Shown: positions 26,401 through 36,700, counted from the stretch's first letter. The stretch: DNA of 64,000 nt from Crossaster papposus (GCA_037893245.1 JBAIAA010000252.1:565068-629067); one strand, 5' to 3'. The notes: generated by a model from the letters alone, not told the origin. Numbers and translations are program-made.

Positions 26401-28236
26401 GCGACGGGACAGTCACTTTGAATGCATCCACGCAGCCACCGTGAAAGAGATCACCAAAAAGGTTTGAAGACGTTGTTACGTTGCAGGCTTTTATTGGTCC
26501 TACTTTAAATGTTCTCTTTTTTGCCTTGCTCCTACTTTTCCTATTTTGTTTTCTTGAAATTCCTTATATTTTCTACTTTTTTTGTATCCCACAACTCTGT
26601 AAAATGAGATCTCATAATTGTGTTACACATTGCCCTATGTTAATAACACAATGGAGGGCTTGGGTGCAGGAGTACTGCAACTGTACTTCCAAGAGCTTAG
26701 TTGAGGATGGAGCACAAGTGTTGTGAGTACAGAACATGCCAAATGAGGCTTTTGATGCTGTGGACATGGGTGAATATTAACAAAAAAACTACTGAAATCA
26801 AGCAAAAGTCCTACATTTGTCCTGGTTTTTTTTTTTTTTTGTGGGGGTCGTACTATTCTATTTTTTCACCTGGGTCTCTTTGAAAGCCAGAAATGGATGA
26901 GAGACAAGTGCCGTTGGATTTGAAATGATGAGCAACATTTTCTTGTCTTCAGGGTTGTCACTGCATTCTGGATGGAGTTTCTCCGTTTGCCACGGAGCGG
27001 TTACAGATGATTCAACTGTTTCCTATCATCATCTTCATCCGATATAAGTCAGCCAAGCAAATCAAGTAAGGAAAATCACTGTGAGGCCAGAAGACGGGAA
27101 CACGTTTTGTTGGAACAAAAACGTGAAAAGTAAACACTAAGCCCCCTTTTCACGTATTAAAAACGTAATAAGTGATAATTTGATAGAAGTGAAAGTTGAA
27201 CTTAGCAACAATCTAATCATTCCCAAGTGAACATTGGGAGATATTTTCCATTGAATTTAGATCTGTATTGGATTCTACCTAAAATGTCAATTGTTCTTTC
27301 TGCTACAGGGACCAGAAAGACCCCCATTACATCCCTGACCGGGTCTCGCATCGCTTGGCCAAGGAGATGTTTGAGCAGTCTCAGAAACTGGAGCAAGAAT
27401 GTCGAAACCTCTTCTCAGGTAAAAACCTAGGAGTTGATGCTTTCTTCCCAGCGCTCTGCATGATAACCTCTTGTTAAAGGCACATAGAATTAATTGTTAG
27501 ACTTGTTTGAAGTGCTACACTAGTTTGAATCCTATTTTGAAAATTAAACCAAAGGAATTGGCTGGAGCTGGGTTTGAATCAGCGATCTCCGGAGCGCTGT
27601 TCTAGTGCTCTACCAACTTAGCTATCCATCCCTAAATTAGTCAATATCTTTGTTCAGAGGGTTCTAGCCAGAAGCCACAAAACCCGTAATTGCCATGTGG
27701 CCAGGGATCGCGCCCAAAGTTAGAATCCTGACGGGAACATGGTGCTTGTGTTCTTGGGCAAGAAACTTCACTACAATTGCCTCTCTCAACCCAGGAGGTT
27801 TAAATGGGTACCTGTAAAGGTAAAGGCCAAATTGCACTGATCTCGGGAAATGGTCTTGTTTCTGATGATCAGGGATAATAATTGTAATCAAAATACATTG
27901 AACTTTGGCTTTTTCTGAGGTCAGACATAGATCATAGTCCGACGGCCATCTGCTTGCCATTGACTCGAGCTCGACCTCAGTTAAGAGTAAGGATGATTAG
28001 CCTACCCCCCCCCCCCCCCCCCCTCCCCCCCCCCCCCCCCCCCCTCCCCCCCCCCCCCCCCCCCTCTCTCCCTGAATTATTCAATTATTATTGAATCTCT
28101 GTTCTCCCCCTCTCTCTCTCTTTGCATAGATATTGTCCTCGGTGGAAATCTTGCAAGTGTCTGCACTAAAGTCAAGAAGGTTATAGACCAGGAGCAACAC
28201 AAGACGGTCTGGATTCACTCAATCTGTCCGCTGTAA
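14083..28236 (+). CDS. DLG5: Disks large homolog 5 (MAGUK scaffold), complete
   Basis: This is a membrane-associated guanylate-kinase-like scaffold that in animals links cell junctions, polarity and signalling. Coding exons: 14083-14359, 14499-16155, 18441-18579, 18788-18915, 19037-19139, 19348-19518, 19861-22027, 22181-22319, 22440-22593, 22780-22882, 23002-23164, 23492-23678, 24065-24167, 24432-24648, 25218-25411, 25593-25634, 25903-26004, 26334-26461, 26953-27065, 27309-27418, 28130-28236. All introns are GT-AG, phases join, and the sum is 6504 nt (2167 aa plus stop). Domain order is coiled coil (about residues 169-690), PDZ1 and PDZ2 (about 695-860), linker with polyQ, PDZ3 (about 1597), PDZ4 (about 1740), SH3 (about 1842) and GK (about 1980-2160). 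This order with four PDZ domains is specific to DLG5. The start has an in-frame TGA at 14059 and A at -3. The CARD-like N-terminus known in vertebrate DLG5 is not seen. The start exon is the least certain part. Confidence 0.95.
14499..16155 (+). CDS. DLG5: DLG5 coiled-coil exon
   Basis: One 1657-nt exon encoding residues 93-645. After a short polar leader with a His cluster, the sequence is a nearly continuous heptad-rich coiled coil from about residue 169, rich in Glu, Arg, Lys and Asp with repeated ERD and REY motifs. GSSEVLNKMYDTAWDK is a strong family match to the coiled-coil region of DLG5. The donor AA/GTAAGT leaves phase 2; the next exon completes a Lys codon. Confidence 0.95.
18398..18440 (+). 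promoter_or_regulatory. Poly-C/pyrimidine tract at DLG5 exon 3 acceptor
   Basis: 21 C in a row followed by CT-rich sequence and the acceptor CCCAG at 18440. The homopolymer forms the polypyrimidine tract itself, so length changes could affect splicing of exon 3. Confidence 0.7.
18788..19962 (+). CDS. DLG5: DLG5 PDZ1 and PDZ2 region (exons 4-7)
   Basis: Exons 18788-18915, 19037-19139 and the start of 19348-19518 encode PDZ1: a VLGFDFGDS strand, then IISKVDKGSLADGRLKVNDY and LRVNDIDL. The rest of 19348-19518 plus 19861-19962 encodes PDZ2: GVTLESGIFVSRIEPGS, LMVGDRMVSVNG, ending ITLNIMRV. Just upstream, exon 18441-18579 carries the conserved family segment HHSRDSAIDADSQEWETE. PDZ domains bind C-terminal peptides of membrane and signalling partners. 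Confidence 0.9.
20446..20487 (+). repeat. CAG/CAA repeat encoding polyglutamine in DLG5
   Basis: Fourteen glutamine codons in frame in exon 7 (five CAG, one CAA, eight CAG), after LP and before HSH. They sit in the 720-residue low-complexity linker between PDZ2 and PDZ3, rich in Ser, Arg, His and Pro. The repeat is expected to vary in length. Confidence 0.95.
22452..24167 (+). CDS. DLG5: DLG5 PDZ3 and PDZ4 region (exons 9-13)
   Basis: PDZ3 is split over 22440-22593 and 22780-22882: NEPLGIRIIRG, GGIFVHTVTPGSLAERA, YGDQILEFNGLNLRQAT. PDZ4 is split over 23492-23678 and 24065-24167: NSLGVGVFGGNAVGIFVYEV, VGDQILEFNGVDLRSAT. The two domains have the same internal intron position (after ILE, phase 0), then exons of identical length (103 nt) ending in phase 1. 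That is good sequence evidence that PDZ3 and PDZ4 arose by duplication. Exon 23002-23164 between them is a Ser/Thr/Pro linker. Confidence 0.92.
24314..24370 (-). pseudogene. tRNA-like hairpin remnant in DLG5 intron 13
   Basis: AAATCGGC at 24313-24320 pairs perfectly with GCCGATTT at 24363-24370. The interior contains the self-complementary GACCTCCGGAGGTC and, on the - strand, a B-box-like GTTTAAGTCCCGC. It looks like a degenerate tRNA-derived element without a clear D arm. Coordinates are approximate. Confidence 0.3.
24432..25411 (+). CDS. DLG5: DLG5 SH3 domain and hook region (exons 14-15)
   Basis: Exon 24432-24648 encodes the SH3 core: YIQAMVDYEAETVDQLSFRR, then DDILYVDDTMYNGEVGVWSAW and QIPSKAL. 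Exon 25218-25411 encodes a basic segment (SSRRNAGPARRSLFRRKKH) linking SH3 to GK, as usual in MAGUK proteins, where SH3 and GK pack together. Confidence 0.92.
24660..25195. repeat. 22-bp degenerate minisatellite filling DLG5 intron 14
   Basis: Imperfect copies of TCACAAGCCAATCATAAGATAG, three nearly perfect at the start, then increasingly diverged units built on CAAGCCAATCA. The array fills nearly the whole intron (24649-25217), stopping about 20 bp before the exon 15 acceptor. Confidence 0.85.
25903..28236 (+). CDS. DLG5: DLG5 guanylate-kinase-like domain and C-terminus (exons 17-21)
   Basis: Begins RPVLLLGPLADRVAAKMVDE, continues through VYIDYQRRDSHFECIHAAT and KEITKKGCHCILDG, then PIIIFIRYKSAKQIK, and ends in a C-terminal helix and TVWIHSICPL before TAA. 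The ATP-binding P-loop consensus of true guanylate kinases (GxxGxGKS/T) is not present: GPLADRVA replaces it. This is typical of MAGUK GK domains, which bind protein partners rather than catalyse. Confidence 0.92.
26050..26124. repeat. Poly-C tract just downstream of DLG5 exon 17
   Basis: About 75 bases, nearly all C with a few A, T and G, starting about 45 bp after the donor at 26004/26005. The opposite strand has strong G-quadruplex potential and this strand i-motif potential. Confidence 0.9.
27559..27631 (-). pseudogene. tRNA-like cloverleaf in DLG5 intron 20
   Basis: On the - strand, 73 nt fold into a full cloverleaf. Acceptor GGATGGA pairs with TCCAGCC (one mismatch). The D arm is GCTA/GAGC around AGTTGGTA. 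The anticodon arm is CTAGA/TCCGG with loop ACAGCGC, which would place AGC at the anticodon. The variable loop is AGATC, and the T arm is GCTGA/CCAGC with loop TTCAAAC. Each stem carries one mismatch and position 33 is C instead of the near-invariant T. I call it a tRNA pseudogene or the head of a tRNA-derived repeat; a functional Ala tRNA is unlikely. Confidence 0.5.
28003..28074. repeat. Poly-C tract upstream of the last DLG5 exon
   Basis: Three long C runs separated by single T, ending in CTCTCTCCC. It lies 55 bp 5' of the acceptor at 28129 and may serve as a distant pyrimidine tract. Confidence 0.9.
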
Positions 28237-28270
28237 ATCCATAATTAGGGGGATACTTAACTTGCTCAGA

Positions 28271-28276
28271 AATAAA
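28271..28276 (+). terminator. Candidate polyadenylation signal for DLG5
   Basis: AATAAA 35 nt after the stop codon. It is very close, so a longer 3' UTR using a later signal is equally possible. Confidence 0.4.
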
Positions 28277-28429
28277 GACGATTGCATTTTTTGATGGGCT
28301 ACATTTTATTAATTTGAATTAGAAATCCAAAATCATTTGCGAATGTGTGTGTGTATAAGTGTGTGCAGTTTTCGTTGCTTTTGAAGGTTTTTTTCGTAGA
28401 CGTTAGTATTCTGATTGGAGGGATTGCAA

Positions 28430-29005
28430 TAGCTGGCTTACTTGCATTTTGACATTAGATGCTGTTGTAATTTGCGTTAACAGCAGAAATTACCTTAGCT
28501 TACATTGTACGAACATTTGACCTACTGTGGACCTGCGAACAATTGACGTCCACAGGATGCGGGAAGAGGTTACGGATTGTGGACTTGCACATGTTCACAG
28601 TCAGTTTTGCCTATTCTGAAAAAGAGCTTTAGAGAGAAAATGGGGTCAGGGAAATGTAGAAAAGTGAGAGGCCAGGAATCACAATTCGGGGTTCACTACA
28701 TGAAGACAAAGAAATGTCTACAGTAGGTATGGAAGTTAGGACTGAGTATGGTTGTAGATGTTACATCATAAAGCTTGATTTGGAATAGCAGAAATACAAC
28801 ACAGTTACAGTAACTTGCATTGTAATATTACATTAACTCGCATTGTGACTGAACATTAAATCTTGCTTTGCCATAGCAGTTTGTGCAGTAGCTTACAGTG
28901 GCTTGCGTTGTGACAGAAACTGTTACAGTGGCTTGCGTTATGATAGCAGAAATTCCTACAGTTGGCATTGTGATTACAGATACTACACCAGCTTGCATTT
29001 AGATA
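28430..29005 (+). repeat. Degenerate tandem repeat in the DLG5 3' flank
   Basis: A recurrent motif close to ACAGTGGCTTGCGTTGTGA with T/C and length variation, seen around 28436, 28800, 28830, 28890, 28925, 28955 and 28990, separated by AGAAAT or GAAC-like spacers. If transcribed, it gives repeated similar sites in the 3' UTR. Confidence 0.55.
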
Positions 29006-30252
29006 GTAAGTTGAAACTACTTCACTTTTACAACCGTCTTGAACTTATACATAGATTTTTTTTCAGATATAAGAGATAGTTGCACTTTTTTTTTTAATAT
29101 TTGCATTTCTGTATTCAAAGGCATGTGATATTCTTTTTTCTTTTCATTTGTTAATAGAAACAGTGGAAATTTACAAAAGTATTCCTAATTTATCATTGCT
29201 GTAAAAAAAACCACTGTCATCAGATTAGTTTTTGCAGAACTGTGTTTATAAGCTGGCTGCCTGCGATGTAATTTTAAGAGAAATTCACATGTGTACATAT
29301 GGAAACAAATACCTTATACCTGTATAGAGATAAGTAAGTGGATAAAATAATTGAAGGAATTTAAAACAAAATGCACTGCTCGTAAAAATTAAGTATTTGT
29401 ATCATAAAGTTAAATATTAGTGAGTTCTTGTGATTATTTATGAGATGAAGTGTTTTAAGACGTGTTCCATTCTTGAGAGCATTCAAGAATCGTTAGTAAC
29501 CAATTTGCGGAAGTTTTTTTTTCATAAGGAGGATTTGCATTTCACTTTGTCTGTATGTTGCCATCATAAATCAATATACATTTTGCTTGTTTATTCATCG
29601 TTGTTCTAAGACATAGTACAATTGTTTGTTTGGGGATTTTTGCTACAAAGAAAATCATGTAAATATACAGGTGACAGATTTTGCTTTCATCATGTCATCA
29701 TTACATGTATAGTATACTATTTGTAAATTGTGGTGTTTTTTTTACGTTTGAAGCAGCAAATGAGCTCGAAATCTAAACAAAAGGTGGTATTCCGAGAAAA
29801 CGATATTTTAAGATTTCAATTTGAATTGCGACCATGATCAGCCTTTCGGTACACGTTCCAATTTAGTCGATTGCAACTACGTGCATGTCACGCACTGAAC
29901 CAATCAACTCTTGCACACCATTCTTAGATTAAAAACAAACTACCACGAACATTTCCAAAAATGCATTTCCAGGACGCATCTTTGCAAATATCCTTCTGTT
30001 GTTTTCTTCAAAATGACAGCATGCTAGAAGGAATAATTTCACAGGGAGTTTAGTGTCCATAATAGCTTTACAAGAAGTAATCTTTTGAACAAGAAATTAG
30101 TTTTGGATAGCTGCAAATGGTGTACTTTAGATGTAAGCGTGCCAAGGCGCACTTGCATCTAAGGTTTGAAACATGCTGCGTTATTAACATTTATCTGTTA
30201 ATGATGTTTTGAATTGTATGAGGCTTTCAATCAACTGATTTTTAAGCCACCC

Positions 30253-30629
30253 TTTGAAAGTAAGAAACACCATTTGCACATATCAAAATTTGTTACTACC
30301 AAATTCTTATAAAATATCTTACTTATTTGAAAGTAAATAATGATTATAGGCAACCAGCTACATGTAAATGTTTGCTCTGAATATCTTGTAAATTATTTTA
30401 TAAAAAAAAAACACAATCGCTGCACAACAATCAGAAAAAAAAACCAAGAAAACAACATAACAGCCTGACACCGGTTAAAAATAAAGCAATTTTTTCTTGC
30501 TTTTTGTTTCGGCATTCATGATTTTAAACCTTCTGACAGTTCAGTTAAACGATATTTACTATAAAATACAACCCCTCAAATTAACCCATTCCTGATAAAT
30601 CCAGCAATTACCAATGGTGTACCCTTTAA
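30253..30629 (+). mobile_element. TTAA-site element, degenerate copy (copy B)
   Basis: Starts with a worn form of the family terminus (GAAAGTAAGAAACACCATTTG) and ends CCAATGGTGTACCCTTTAA. The internal blocks match copies C, F and G: ATTTGAAAGTAAATAATGAT, TTCGGCATTCATGATT, GATATTTACTATAAAATACA. No ORF. Confidence 0.75.
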
Positions 30630-32347
30630 GAAACACATTTAGTTGTTTAATGTTTATCATTAAAGTCAGTCAGTTTTGTTGCACTTTTCTGAAGGGTTGT
30701 CATCATTGATTTTAATGACCTATTTTGATTTTGGGCATGCAGATCCGTAACTTGGCTAGCTGATTTTTGTTTGTTATATATCCAAAGTAAAAAAGTCAGG
30801 AATTTAGTTGAGAGATTTCCAATAGCCATATTATCTCACAAAATTCATACATTTTATTCAAGTTGTGTGTGGCTACATGTGTCGTAATCTAAGAACATTT
30901 TAAAGTTTTGCAAAGACAATTTTGCTCCAGCCTATTTAGATTATAAATGTTATGATTTAATGTTGCATTTGATTTTTAATTCTTAAAAACTTGGACAATA
31001 TTCAAGTGTATAAGGCTTTATTTGTAAGGAGACAGGTGTGGACATTAAACACAATTTGTATTCAGTAATGCAGTAAAATTAAATCATTTACAGTCTTTCA
31101 GCTGAAAACTCGAAAATTAAGATTCACACTTGATCAGAATTTTGGAAAATTGAGAATTTGGTTTGTGCAGAATTTATTTACTAAAGCTAAAGACTCCAAC
31201 ATGCAGTAGACCATGTAAGCTGATATTGTAATCTTTCAAGCCAAGTAAAAAATCTTCATCTACTGAGGAAATATGTTAATATGTAAAGCTGTAATCAACT
31301 TAAATGAAATGAACAAAAGGATAAATTAATGCACAAATGGATAAATTAATGATCAAATGTATTTGTAGAACATTCGGTACATTTTTTTTCTCATCATTTT
31401 GTACCAACCCCAAAAATTTGATTGTATGGGGGTGTGTGTGTGTGTGTCTGTTTGTATATATAGAAGCAAACCCCTAATTATTCTCGCAACTTTTGGGTTT
31501 TCTTTTTTATTAATCAAACTAGATCGTCACATTTGTAGAAATTATCAAATATGCTGATTGACATTATTTCATATAATAATTCCATTTGCTTGGGGGGCAG
31601 TATCTCATGCTTCTTGTCCGCTCTTTATTTAACGGAATTTATCATGAAATAATAATTGTTTTAATTCAATGTTTTAACAATTATATTATTTGAGACCTTA
31701 TGAACTTTGCCTCATTCCTAGTCTGTCACTGCCAACTTAATACACGTATACCTAAATCCATCTCTAAGTTATACAATGTTTGCTGTTGAAACTAGCTAGC
31801 CAACACCTCAAATGGTTTTTGTTTTTTTGCCCCATTCTAACTAAATACAGAAATTGTAAAATAAACCTCCTGTTGCAAGATGCGTCTCCCCAGCAGATGT
31901 ATTCTTAAGTTTAAAGATGTCAGGTCAGTGGAAATTATCTTTGCAGTTAAATCAAAGAATTATAAACAAAGCAATCACAAAATCAACCCAGTTTTAACTC
32001 CATCTATTTCAGCTGTAGTCCTTTTGGAAGCCAGGGGACTATTCTGTGGTCCGAGGGCAAATGTCATTAAAAAATGGTTTGGTCTCCAAGTTTGTTGTGC
32101 TTCATTGTGTAGTGATCTGATAAGCTATCTTGTTACAAGGAACAAGTCTATTAAAATAAGGACCCTAGAGCAAGAAAGGAAATTGTAGTTAAATTGTTTC
32201 AGAAGTGTCCTTTCTAAGATATATCGAGCTAAAGTTCATTATGTTCTGATGTTAATCTTCGGAAGAAGTATTAAGTAGATTGCAACTCATTATATGACTA
32301 AACCTTTATAAAAAAAAAAAATTACAATACAGTACTAGCTTAAGCCA

Positions 32348-32658
32348 TTAAAGGTGGATACACCATTTGCAGATATCGAAAAAGTAAATAATGATTGTAG
32401 GCATCCAACAACATCATTGAGTTAGATATTATGTAATTGTTTCGAAAAATTGAATTTTATAAAAAAAATATTAACAAAAACGAACGTCGGTTGAAAACGA
32501 ACGTCGTTTTTCTTGCTTTTCTCGCTTTTCTCAGCAACCATGATTGCAAAACTTCAAACAGGTCAGTTAAACCGACGATATTTACTATAAAATACAACCC
32601 CCAAATTCTCCCATTCCCTAAAATTCAAGCAATTACCAATGGTTTATCCTACCTTTAA
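32348..32658 (+). mobile_element. TTAA-site element with intact ends (copy C)
   Basis: Element 32352-32654 with TTAA at 32348-32351 and 32655-32658. Left terminus AGGTGGATACACCATTTGCA; the right terminus reads, reverse-complemented, AGGTAGGATAAACCATTGGT. Unlike copy A the interior is not palindromic; it holds duplicated GAAAACGAACGTCG words and the block TCAGTTAAACCGACGATATT. Non-autonomous. Confidence 0.85.
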
Positions 32659-32775
32659 AACTGTTGAGGATAAAACACTTATTTTCCAACGTTTTTGGAG
32701 CAACCTTGATAACTCCCCGGCCCGTGCGCGAATTTTGTTTCGTAGGTGGGCGAGTCAAAATTTATGAATTATTTA

Positions 32776-33085
32776 GCAGTTGCATTGATCACTGTACTAC
32801 ACTTAGGTTCTAGCTCTCTTTTCCCCCTTAAATTAAAAATACTCCAAAGATGTCAATTTGACTAGGAAAAACAAGGTGACCTACAGCAGGATTCGAACCA
32901 GGGATCTTTGATCCGTAGCCCATCCCACTATCTACTACACTACGTATAGCAGCTCGACAACAGCTGTTCTTTAAAGTGATTTAATTTCTCCGTGTTTAGT
33001 TAACTAAATAACAACAATGCTGTGACGTCATGTTTTATTCCGATAAATAAACATAACTTCTCATCCAAACTACTGAATAATTTAT
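32776..33085 (-). repeat. tRNA-derived dispersed repeat, copy 1 (SINE-like)
   Basis: The - strand has an A-box-like TAGTGTAGTAGATAGTGG and a perfect B-box GGTTCGAATCC at about 32890-32955. A second copy of the whole roughly 290-bp segment lies at 48410-48690 in the same orientation. Both copies carry a perfect CRE (TGACGTCA) at 33023-33030 and 48624-48631. The segment extends well beyond the tRNA part on both sides. Confidence 0.7.
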
Positions 33086-33099
33086 GAGCGATGAGCGTT

Positions 33100-33752
33100 T
33101 CGCGTACTTACACATTCCATACGTGGATAAAACGTATTGTTAATGGGATGTCTACCTCCCCCCCCCCCCCCTCTCTGATTCCTAACCACGCCCACCGAAC
33201 ATCCGAGCGCGGCCGCGCCTATTTCGTGTCTGGCGCCGGGCCGGGCTGCGCTGGGAACCAGTCTGGAGTATCGAATAATATGCGCGGCGGTGTTAGTACA
33301 GTTGCTTTTAAAGGACACTAGCCCCAAAAATATAAAAATACACAAACAAATTAAACAAGTATTTTATTGCCAGAGAAATACACAAATAAAGAAATATGAT
33401 CATAATACTTTCTCGAAAAAATCTAATGAATCATTTTAAACTTAACTTTCCTATTGGCGAAATTCTAGTTTTAAAGTTGTTTTTGCGATTCAAAATAAAT
33501 ATTAAGTGTCCTTTGTAGTTCACCGTACGTATGAAATTCTCATGCAAATTACACTGGTTCCTGTTGGTATAATTTCGAGTGATTGCGGGGTACCAGTGCA
33601 TAGCCTGATATCTATATTAAACAAAGTGATTTGTCGCTGTCTTTCTCTAGTTCAACTCTCTGTGCAAGCTCGTCGTGGTGGACTCACTCAGCATTTAGAA
33701 CCGCGTTTTTGTCACAATTGGTCTTATAATATTTCGACGATTTTCATCCATC
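33100..33752 (+). promoter_or_regulatory. Candidate promoter and 5' UTR of the cyclophilin gene
   Basis: 33180-33295 is distinctly GC-rich (GCGGCCGCGCC, GCCGGGCCGGGC) against an AT-rich background, about 450 bp before the ATG. A short inverted-repeat element (33310-33514) separates it from the coding start. Whether transcription starts in the GC-rich block or downstream is not visible. Confidence 0.45.
33310..33514. mobile_element. Short inverted-repeat element in the cyclophilin upstream region
   Basis: Ends AAAGGACACT (33310-33319) and AGTGTCCTTT (33505-33514), a perfect 10-bp inverted pair around an AT-rich interior with no ORF. I found no clear target duplication. Confidence 0.5.
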
Positions 33753-36700
33753 ATGGCATCGAAATCCAAGGTTTTCTTTGACATGACCGCCGATGGAAAA
33801 GATGTTGGCAGGGTCGAGTTTGAGGTATTTAACCGTTAACTTTATGAATATGCGTAGACCGCCATAAGCCACTTCGACATTCCAACTGCGCATGTGCACA
33901 ACAAGATTCAACAATTTTTCTCTGCAGTCAGACAAACACGGCAGACAAATGCACACAAGGCTATGGGGGACGTGGTAACCGAATCCGCATTTTGTGCATT
34001 TTCTTGTGAAATCGAAAAGATGATGGGAACTTTGTTCGAACAAAAGTTTGGCCACACAAAACACCTGAAAACACCAAAACGTAAAAAAAAAATGTTACTT
34101 AATAATAGGGTGTTCAGTTCACTCACCGCGACTGAAGACATCCACACACAGACTGTCCGTGCGCCGAAAATCTAACCAATGTTTATCCCCAAAATTGTAC
34201 GACTTTTCTATGTCAAACTGCAAGTAAAACCTTCATTTGAAACCCCTGACTTTCAGCTATCGAATAATGCACATAAAATAGCAGTAGGGTGGATGTACGA
34301 CAGCTTATACTTTTTGTGAATGAAGCCCTTTTGCTCCGCCCAACTTTTCCCGAGAAAAACCGATCCACGCGTCCACGCGTTCGGGCCCAGAATTTTCCCG
34401 TAAAAAAAATACACATCGTGGAGTTTTAACTCTCCGCGATTTCCGAACCCCGGAGTGACAGTTGAACGGGTTTCATTTTGATCCCGAAGGGGTACTGAAC
34501 ACGTTAGTGTTTACTCGATCCCGATAAACAATTTAGAACGAAAGTTACGACAAAAAGTAACAATAAACTCAATTTTTTGAGGTGAAATCCTCAAAATTCA
34601 AGGTAGGAGTTATCATTTACATAAAGTTTACTTGTCTTGTCTACTATACCTGTTATTTTTAAGTCTCTAATGTGCGTAGATTCGGGCGGAAAGTGTACTT
34701 TGTAAAGCTAGATTCATGACAGCTACGCGAATGTATGTGTGAGCTCCGCGTTTCGCGTGCCGTGTGTGAGGCATGTTTTGGTGCCATTGTATGTAGGGAC
34801 CGTCTTCATCGAATGGGGTGAATTTAATCAAATAAAACAGGATTTCTCAAAAACTAATTATCCGATTTTCTCGATTTAAAAAGCATTGTATTTCTTTCAT
34901 CAAGACCTTTTATTTGGTGTATAGTTTGAGCATTTTGGAGGAAGAATAATGTTTTACCTGAACACCCTATTAATAACTTTAGAACACGACGATCTCCTTA
35001 TATTCGCTGGAACCCCGCTATGCTTTTGCACGCAATCGCTGAAATGTTTATCTCAAAAAAAAATTCGTAAAATCTCCATGTGCACACGCGCAGCAGGAAT
35101 GTCGAACTGGCTTATTCTCGCGGTCAGACATCTGGGAACTTCGTTTACCTTCCCATAAGGTTGTTTCACGTTCCAGTTGCGCATGCTCAGTAGAGCGCCC
35201 TCTGTAGGCCTACTACATGTAGGAAGAGGGGAACACCCATATAAACACGCTATCATCCGGGTAAGTTGGGTCCCCTTTTTTGCGCTGAATCCAAGATGGC
35301 CGCGGAACGTGAAACAACCTTATCGCATTGTTTATGCGATTGTAGGTCAACTCGCCTCTTACCTACTCGCCTCTTACCGACTCGCCCCTTACCGACTCGC
35401 CCCTTACCGACTCGCCCCTTACCGACTCGCCCCTTACCGACTCGCCCCCTTACCGACTCGCCCCCTTACCGACTCGCCCCCTCACCGACTCGCCCCCTCA
35501 CCGACTCGCCCCCTCACCGACTCGCCCCCTGACCGACTCGCCCCCTGACCGACTCGCCCCCTGACCGACTCGTCCCCTGACCGACTCGCCCCCTGACCGA
35601 CTCGCCCCCTGACCGACTCGCCCCCTTACCGACTCGCCCCCTTACCGACTCGCCCCCTAACCGACTCGCCCCCTCACCGACTCGCCCCCTCACCGACTCG
35701 CCCCCTCACCGACTCGCCCCCTCACCGACTCGCCCCCTCACCGACTCGCCCCCTCACCGACTCGCCCCCTCACCGACTCGCCCCCTCACCGACTCGCCCC
35801 CTCACCGACTCGCCCCCTCACCGACTCGCCCCCTCACCGACTCGCCCCCTCACCGACTCGCCCCCTCACCGACTCGCCCCCTCACCGACTCGCCCCCTCG
35901 CCGACTCGCCCCCTCGCCGACTCGCCCCCTCGCCGACTCGCCCCCTCGCCGACTCGCCCCCTCGCCGACTCGCCCCCTCGCCGACTCGCCCCCTGGCCGA
36001 CTCGCCCCCTGGCCGACTCGCCCCCTGGCCGACTCGCCCCCTGGCCGACTCGCCCCCTGGCCGACTCGCCCCCTGGCCGACTCGCCCCCTGGCCGACTCG
36101 CCCCCTGGCCGACTCGCCTCCTGGCCGACTCGCCTCCTGGCCGACTCGCCTCCTGGCCGACTCGCCTCCTGGCCGACTCGCCTCCTGACCGACTCGCCCC
36201 CTGACCGACTCGCCCCCTCGTTTGATTTATGGACCTTGTAGTTGTACGATCGATCATGTATATTCGTTACCATAAAATTCGTCATTTTGAGGAATAAAAA
36301 CGAACTCTCAACTTAGTCATTTTGCGGACTGGTCAGAGGAAGCAAAAAATAGGCTGCAAGAATGCGACTTCCAAGAAATCAATGGAAACGGACAACTTTC
36401 TAATAATATTCTTCCTCAAGTTGTGTACAATTTATTTACATTAGGCATACAAAAAAATGATTCAAATATTATAATTAAGGAGAAATCTACAATGTGATGG
36501 ACTAGACTGGACTCCCGCGAACAATAAATGACGACGATTCCGAACCCCCGCGCATGTTTGGCAAACTTTTGGAAACTTTAAAATACGAATGTTGACTTTG
36601 CCATTTTTTTTTAGTTCGCATCCTTCGCAAATCGTTCGCGTGCCCCGCAAAAACTCACCCTAAAGCATGCATAAAAACGGTTTATGGATGTGTCTTTAAA

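Larger units (their letters stand above)
28237..33099. other. DLG5 3' UTR/flank, AT-rich, no gene seen
   Basis: There is no coding sequence that I recognise. The region contains a degenerate tandem pattern (28430-29005), two copies of the TTAA-site element (30253-30629 and 32348-32658), a tRNA-derived repeat (32776-33085) and a short GT run near 31430. The 3' UTR length cannot be decided from sequence. Confidence 0.5.

Noticed and set aside
34370..34390. CCACGCGTCCACGCGTTCGG resembling a cDNA-library adaptor
   Set aside because: It lies within a complete transposon with consistent flanks and is a short internal repeat; contamination is not supported.
35351..36219. CRISPR array
   Set aside because: The units are contiguous with no spacers of unique sequence, and the window is eukaryotic.
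35850..36285. Long Gly/Arg/Ser-rich - strand frames (135-139 codons)
   Set aside because: They are translations of the 16-bp minisatellite. A unit not divisible by three cycles through all frames without stops; composition is repetitive and there is no gene context.
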